Shown here one piece after another: positions 59,343 to 64,000 of a DNA stretch of 64,000 bases. Position numbers and translations under genes: made by a program. Under the pieces are notes generated by a model. That model made no database searches. It saw only the letters and a list, made by a program, of their open reading frames with translations, and was not told where the DNA came from. Origin of the DNA: Vitrella brassicaformis (lineage: Eukaryota > Sar > Vitrellaceae); the NCBI GenBank assembly GCA_001179505.1, contig CDMY01001045.1, positions 153,569 to 217,568 on the forward strand. The letters are read 5' to 3'. The first letter of the stretch is position 1, and each line of letters starts with the position of its first letter.

Positions 59343-61236
59343 CACTCTGTAGAGTGTGTGGCTGGATGTGTGGATGCGCAGGCGTATGCCGTCCTGAAGC
59401 AGATGGGCGGCTTGACCAACCCAGAGCTGCAAAACCTCTTCAAGTACTACCTACCTGTCCCGCATAGCACACATGAGCCACGCTTCTGCACACGTGTGTG
59501 TGTGTGTGTGTGTGGCTGTGGCTGTGTGTGTCAAGGGAGTGGAACAAGGGCGAGCTCAAGAGCTTCCTCATCGAGATCACATCCGACATATTCGGGCAGA
59601 AGGACGACAAAACAGACGGTGGGTCGGTACACCCCCACACACACGTGTTCGATGGATGCGACACGCGAGCTTCTGCGTGACATCTATGCATGGCACGCTC
59701 GATGGATTCGATATATGCAGGCTATCTGGTTGACAAGATCCTGGATGTGGCGGGCTCCAAGGGCACCGGCAAATGGACCATTCAGGTGGGTGGGGTGACA
59801 TGAGCTGAGCACCTTGACACCTACACAGCCACGACTGAATAAATGGATGGATGGATGGATGCGCACGTGGTCTCTCGGTCGGTATGGTGAGCTGTGTTGT
59901 GTTGTGTTGTGTTGTGTCTGGTGGGTTTTGCAGGAGGCTGCTGAGCATGGCGTGCCGTGCCCCACCATGCAGGCAGCCCTCGACATGCGGTAAGCAGAGA
60001 GGGAGGGAGGGGCCGACACACACGCCACACACATCCAAACGGCTCTCTCTCTCTCTCTCTGTGTGTGTGTCAACAACAGCTACATGAGCACCTTCAAGGC
60101 GTTCCGTCAGCGCGCCTCTGGCAAGTTCAAAGGGCCGGCCACCAAACCACAAGTCACGCAGAGCACACTCATCGGTAGGTACCACACACACAGACTGATT
60201 GACTGATCGCAGACAGACAGACAGACAGAGAGCCACAGACCTACGTGTGCACACGACGTACAACATTGTATCATGCATGGGACTGACTGTGTGCACTCAC
60301 TGCAGACGACGTGCGCAATGCGTTGTACTGCGCCAAGATCTGTTCGTACGCGCAGGGCCTGATGCTGCTGCAGACCGTCAGCAACGAAAAGGGCTGGGGG
60401 CTCAACCTCGGCGAAATCAGCAGAACCTGGAAAGGTCGAATGCATGGACGGCTGGCTGCATGGCATGGATACCTCCCTCGCTGCCCGACCGACCAGCTGT
60501 GTGTATGTATGTATGTATGTGTGTGTCGCATGGCGTCGTTCGTTCAGGCGGCTGCATCATCCGTGCGGTGTTTTTGGACCGCATCAAGAAGGCCTTCGAC
60601 CGCAACCCACACATGGACAGCCTCCTCATGGACGACCAGTGAGCTCCTCGAGCAGCCGGGGAGGGAGGGCGGGAGGGAGGGACAGAGGGAGCCATGCCAT
60701 GTGTGTGTGGTGCATGTGGTCGCGCAGGTTTGCGGATGAGATTCAGCAGCGTGAGGTCAGCTGGCGGCGAATCGTCAACGCGGCGCAGGCGGCCGGCATC
60801 CCCAGTATGTGGCATTGCCACCAGAAACCTCTCACCCACACAGAGGCAGAGGCACCCATCTATCTATGAGTGCACGCGATGCGACGCGACACACATCTGT
60901 TGAAATCTGTGTTCGTGTGTATTGTGTGCAGTTCCTGCGCTGTCGGCGAGCCTCTGCTATTTCGACGCTTACCGATCTGCAACGGTCCGCCCCCACACCA
61001 CGACAGACACACCACAACGAAGTGTTTTCTGTACCCCCTCTCTGATGGTCTGTCTGATGTGTTGTTTTGTGTTGTTTTGTGTCTGTCGTATGTGTCCATT
61101 CCCTCCCTCGTGCGTGCAGCTGCCTGTGAACCTGGTGCAGGGGCAGCGTGACTACTTCGGCGCCCACACCTACAAGCGCACCGACGACGAGGGCGGGCCC
61201 TACCACACACAGTGGACGCACTTCGCACAGACCTGA
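58005..61236 (+). CDS. gnd: 6-phosphogluconate dehydrogenase, decarboxylating
   Basis: This enzyme oxidises 6-phosphogluconate to ribulose 5-phosphate and CO2 with production of NADPH, the third step of the oxidative pentose phosphate pathway. ATG 58005 starts [20 protein letters not shown] with the Rossmann GLAVMG motif. Later exons give [38 protein letters not shown] (substrate-binding SGGE.GAR.GPS), [19 protein letters not shown] (catalytic Lys and the HNGIEYGD block), [24 protein letters not shown] and the C-terminal [20 protein letters not shown], ending WTHFAQT at TGA 61236. All blocks of the family are present and the length is near the usual 480-500 residues. No leader precedes the Rossmann fold, so a cytosolic enzyme is likely. 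At least ten short introns are present. Confidence 0.96.
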
Positions 61237-62352
61237 TCAATGGCAATGATCAACGAGGCAGCCGAACAACCACTAAATCGTGATAGACTGAAGGAGGGAG
61301 GGGGGGAGGGAGGGGGCGGAGGTTTTGCTGCCTTTTTTGGCTGTGGTTGGTTTGTTGATGGACTGACTGGAGGATTGGCTGCCTGCGTGCCTGAGAAGTG
61401 GCATTTTTGGTCAGTCAGTCATGCATGGGCGGAAAGATCGATGCATGCTATGCATGTTTTCTAGCTGGCTGCTGACTGGTTGGCGGTGCTTACTCGGTCG
61501 GTGGCATGAAGAAGAACGTTTTGTTTGGCATAGTTCGTGGAATGTACATTCGTCCATCGATGCCTCTCTGCCAACGTACACTCATTCGCACGCCAGCAGC
61601 AGCCAGCCCCCGCCCCCGTCCGTCAAGCCTGTATGTCACATATATGCTTCTTGGTGACTGTCGTCACCGCGCACCGGCCCAACATCATTTAACGTTCGTA
61701 GAATCCGCTCATCCGTCCTCCCCCAGGAGCTACTACACTAGAGCTCTCATGCACAGTCGCTTATGAAACAGGAGAGAGGCCATCGACTGAGAAGGAAGGA
61801 GCTGGCTGAGACCAACATTGGCAGGACCTGTACCAGGTCTGTGAATGCTGACATTGTCACCGCGACCGCTCGCTATGTCTCGGAAAAGAGGGAAGAGGAA
61901 TAAACGAGATCCATGTGAAAAGAGCCGAAGTACCTGTCGGCAAATCTCCATGTCTCACAAGCCTCGACTGACCTTCGCTGAGTGTGTGTATAGCGACAGC
62001 ACAGAGAAGATGAGGGTCATTTGGAGGACATAACGCCGCTTCCTCATGACAGTCGTCGATGTCAGAGCGACTTGGCGAGAGACCCTGCACGCACACACGA
62101 ACGTAGACGCTGTTAATATCATCGCCGTCCAGTTGATCGGGATGCTGACGGTACAACATCTTTCGCGCATGGTATTGGTATTTGCCGAGACGACATGCAG
62201 GTGTGTGAATCCATGCCAGGCACTCCCTCCCGGCGGCAATTGGCACTTGGTGAGTAAGTAAGCAAACCAACCAACCATCCGTCCCTCATCCAGTTTGTGC
62301 CTATAGGCACAAGCCGCACAGCCAGGTCTTACGCAACAAGCCCACTGTCTGC
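61237..62352. other. Convergent intergenic region
   Basis: About 1.1 kb between the convergent 6-phosphogluconate dehydrogenase and phosphodiesterase genes. A GGGA/GGAGG run lies at 61290-61320. Open frames on the minus strand (61857-62270) have no domain signal or clear link to the phosphodiesterase, which ends properly at 62353. Confidence 0.5.
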
Positions 62353-64000
62353 CTATTGATGGATGTCTCTAAGCGTTCTCTGCTTTTCCTTGTGCCTGAG
62401 CTGCGTCCTGGTACGGGGCAGCTTCATGTGAACCTTTAGGACGGCGCTTGCGGCAAAGTCGTCCGGTAGTGGGGGCAGCTTCTGCGTCCCCTTGCGCATC
62501 TCCTCCTCGCGAATCGATAAGACGCTCATAGACGACCAGAAATCCTTGTTGTATCTCATATGCGCCACGCACTCACGCATCTGCATCGACACCATCCATA
62601 CCCACGGACAACGTGTACATGTTTTTCCAGGAATGTCACCTGCGGAATAATCTCGCTCATCGCATTGTACAGCGGGGCTATGATGACATCGATGAAGCCA
62701 CACTGAGACCGCGCGATGTTTGTTGTCCCTCTATGTGGAAGAATCAGAGAGCCAATAGGGAGATCATCGGGAATCCCGTCTGACTCTCATCATCTTCCCC
62801 TCTGCTCTCACCGGTTCATCAGCGGCGAGATTGGCAGACCGAGAGCCTTTTCCCTGTCACCTACATCAGCAAGACACTCCCCATCTAGTCAACCCACAAT
62901 CTCATGAACAGCGGGCGGTTTTGAACCTTACCTTGTGCAAAGAACTCTTGTATCACTACCCGATTCACATCCGATTCACATCCGATTCACATCCGATTCA
63001 CATCAAACCCGCTGGTCTCCTTCTCTCTGGCTTACCTTTGTCTGTCCACTGCAAGTACGGCGGCAGCGGCCGGCAGGGATTGGAGACATCAGCAGCGTGC
63101 ACCACCATGCTCATGATCAGCAAGCGGTCCTCGCGGCTGAGCTCTTGCTTGAGCCACTCTGCCATACGGCGTTTCAACGGTAAGAATGAGGACAAAAAGC
63201 TGCTGATGTGTAGATGCCCATTCTTAGTGGAATGATGTGCTGGGCCCCTTCGGGTCTAAGCCCTCCTTCTCCTAAGCCCTCCTTGTCTCTAGGCCCACCT
63301 TCGTCCTTAGTCTTCAGCAGTCCGAGTTTCACAAAATGCTGCGACATGTCCGTAGCCAGCACCATATGGATGATTGCCTCGCGCACTAAAGCATCCAGCA
63401 AAGAAGAATACATATGTGTAGCACACAGGGCGTATGATGCATATAGGCCGCAGTCCGCAGCTATGGAGTATGTGGCCACTGGCGTGTGCTTGAAAATGTT
63501 GTACTTAGACTGTTGCATGAGCTGGAAGACTGCGGCGATATGGTGGCTCTCTAACACGGCCTTGTCTGTCGCGCAAAGGAGACATGATTCATGTGCATAC
63601 CACACGCATTTTTGAGCGTACCATTGTAGAGGATCGCGAGCGGGTCATTGGTCTTGATAAGGAAATTGTTGCTTACTCCAGGATGATCTGAATACCCATC
63701 GTTAACACACAGACAGCGCGCATGCACAGGAGCATCGTATGTCATGCCATTGCTACCGTAGTCGTGTATGGCCGCTGAGAAGATCACGGTGAAGAGCTCA
63801 ACCTAAGGTATACGACAGGAAACGAACACGCCAAGGTCACAATGCAGAGGACGAGAGGCGGCTTGGCAAAATGTATTGAATACATTCGTAAAGAACTTTG
63901 AAGGGCTTTCAGCTGCTCGGTAGCCTCGTGAAGCCCTCTATCTAGAGGGCTTTGACGACGAGTGATTTGAGTGATTTGAGTGTATGCCTTGATGCAGCTA
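62353..64000 (-). CDS. 3',5'-cyclic nucleotide phosphodiesterase, 5' part beyond window
   Basis: PDEase I family enzymes hydrolyse cAMP and/or cGMP using two metals bound by His/Asp residues. Reading leftward: FTVIFSAAIHDY joins across a short intron to DHPGVSNNFLIKTNDPLAIL, forming the HD..DHPG metal motif. Next are YNDKAVLESHHIAAVFQLMQ, EAIIHMVLATDMSQHF (the catalytic-domain VLATDMxxH block), RMAEWLKQELSREDR, LLIMSMVVHAADVSNPCRP (HxADVSNP metal ligand), LGLPISPLMNRGTTNIARSQ, and CGFIDVIIAPLYNAMSEIIP. The last exon ends HKEKQRTLRDIHQ at stop 62353. The catalytic domain therefore appears nearly complete at its C-terminal side. Any N-terminal membrane or GAF region lies outside. Cyclic-nucleotide choice is not determinable from what is seen. 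Confidence 0.93.
62960..63003. repeat. Four perfect 11-bp tandem repeats in intron
   Basis: Four exact copies of CCGATTCACAT in a phosphodiesterase intron (minus-strand gene), next to the exon that starts with the LGLPISPLM coding block. Confidence 0.95.
63931..63952. repeat. Hairpin with 9-bp perfect stem
   Basis: AAGCCCTCT and its reverse complement AGAGGGCTT are separated by ATCT. A related AAGGGCTTT lies about 30 bases upstream at 63901. The site is inside the phosphodiesterase transcription unit, probably an intron. Confidence 0.85.

Noticed and set aside
1-64000. Transposons, viral genes and tRNA or rRNA genes
   Set aside because: I found no reverse transcriptase, transposase or viral coding blocks, and no convincing tRNA cloverleaf by eye; a tRNA scan would be needed to exclude small RNA genes.

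Overview
This window is nuclear DNA of an intron-rich, fairly GC-rich eukaryote. Nearly every gene is cut by short GT-AG introns of roughly 60-200 bp. The introns are full of CA/GT dinucleotides and of TGTC/GACA and CATC/GATG tetranucleotides. A 6-phosphogluconolactonase-G6PD fusion in the order known from Plasmodium, an organellar ribosome recycling factor with a complex-plastid-like leader, and the gene style together suggest an alveolate. A chromerid such as Vitrella brassicaformis is the best guess. That assignment is inference; no database was searched. All coordinates are hand-made gene models. Where exon joins are uncertain, the feature span runs from first to last supported codon and includes introns.

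Layout: 1-1337 (-) STE20-like kinase, cut by the window start; 1688-4004 (+) ADP-ribosylglycohydrolase; 4441-9635 (+) large alpha/beta-hydrolase of prolyl-oligopeptidase type; 11655-14411 (-) LOTUS/OST-HTH protein; 15745-16788 (-) small single-pass membrane protein; 17663-18916 (-) histidine phosphatase; 19340-23394 (+) mosaic surface protein (signal peptide, beta-helix, DUF4215, two Ig-like domains, RTX repeats, transmembrane segment); 23571-25722 (+) coiled-coil exons on both sides of a 300-N gap; 26235-29682 (-) coiled-coil protein; 29718-30603 (+) glyoxalase/VOC protein; 31169-32549 (-) ribosome recycling factor; 32726-35710 (+) unrecognised conserved-looking protein; 36138-38173 (-) SANT-SET methyltransferase; 38366-41450 (+) multi-pass membrane protein; 41900-43619 (+) LRR/EF-hand protein, perhaps part of the same gene; 44085-47214 (-) coiled-coil protein; 47330-48079 (+) Patched-family fragment; 50172-51229 (-) secreted Cys-rich protein; 52911-57877 (-) 6PGL-G6PD fusion; 58005-61236 (+) 6-phosphogluconate dehydrogenase; 62353-64000 (-) cyclic-nucleotide phosphodiesterase, cut by the window end.

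Two things stand out. The first is the mosaic surface protein at 19340-23394. It joins domains typical of bacterial adhesins to a eukaryotic signal peptide and membrane anchor, and its introns are almost all phase 1, which suggests exon shuffling. The second is the oxidative pentose phosphate pathway: all three enzyme activities sit in two divergent genes separated by 127 bp. Divergent, closely spaced starts recur through the window (seven pairs), so shared promoters may be common here. The remaining genes do not form an obvious single pathway.
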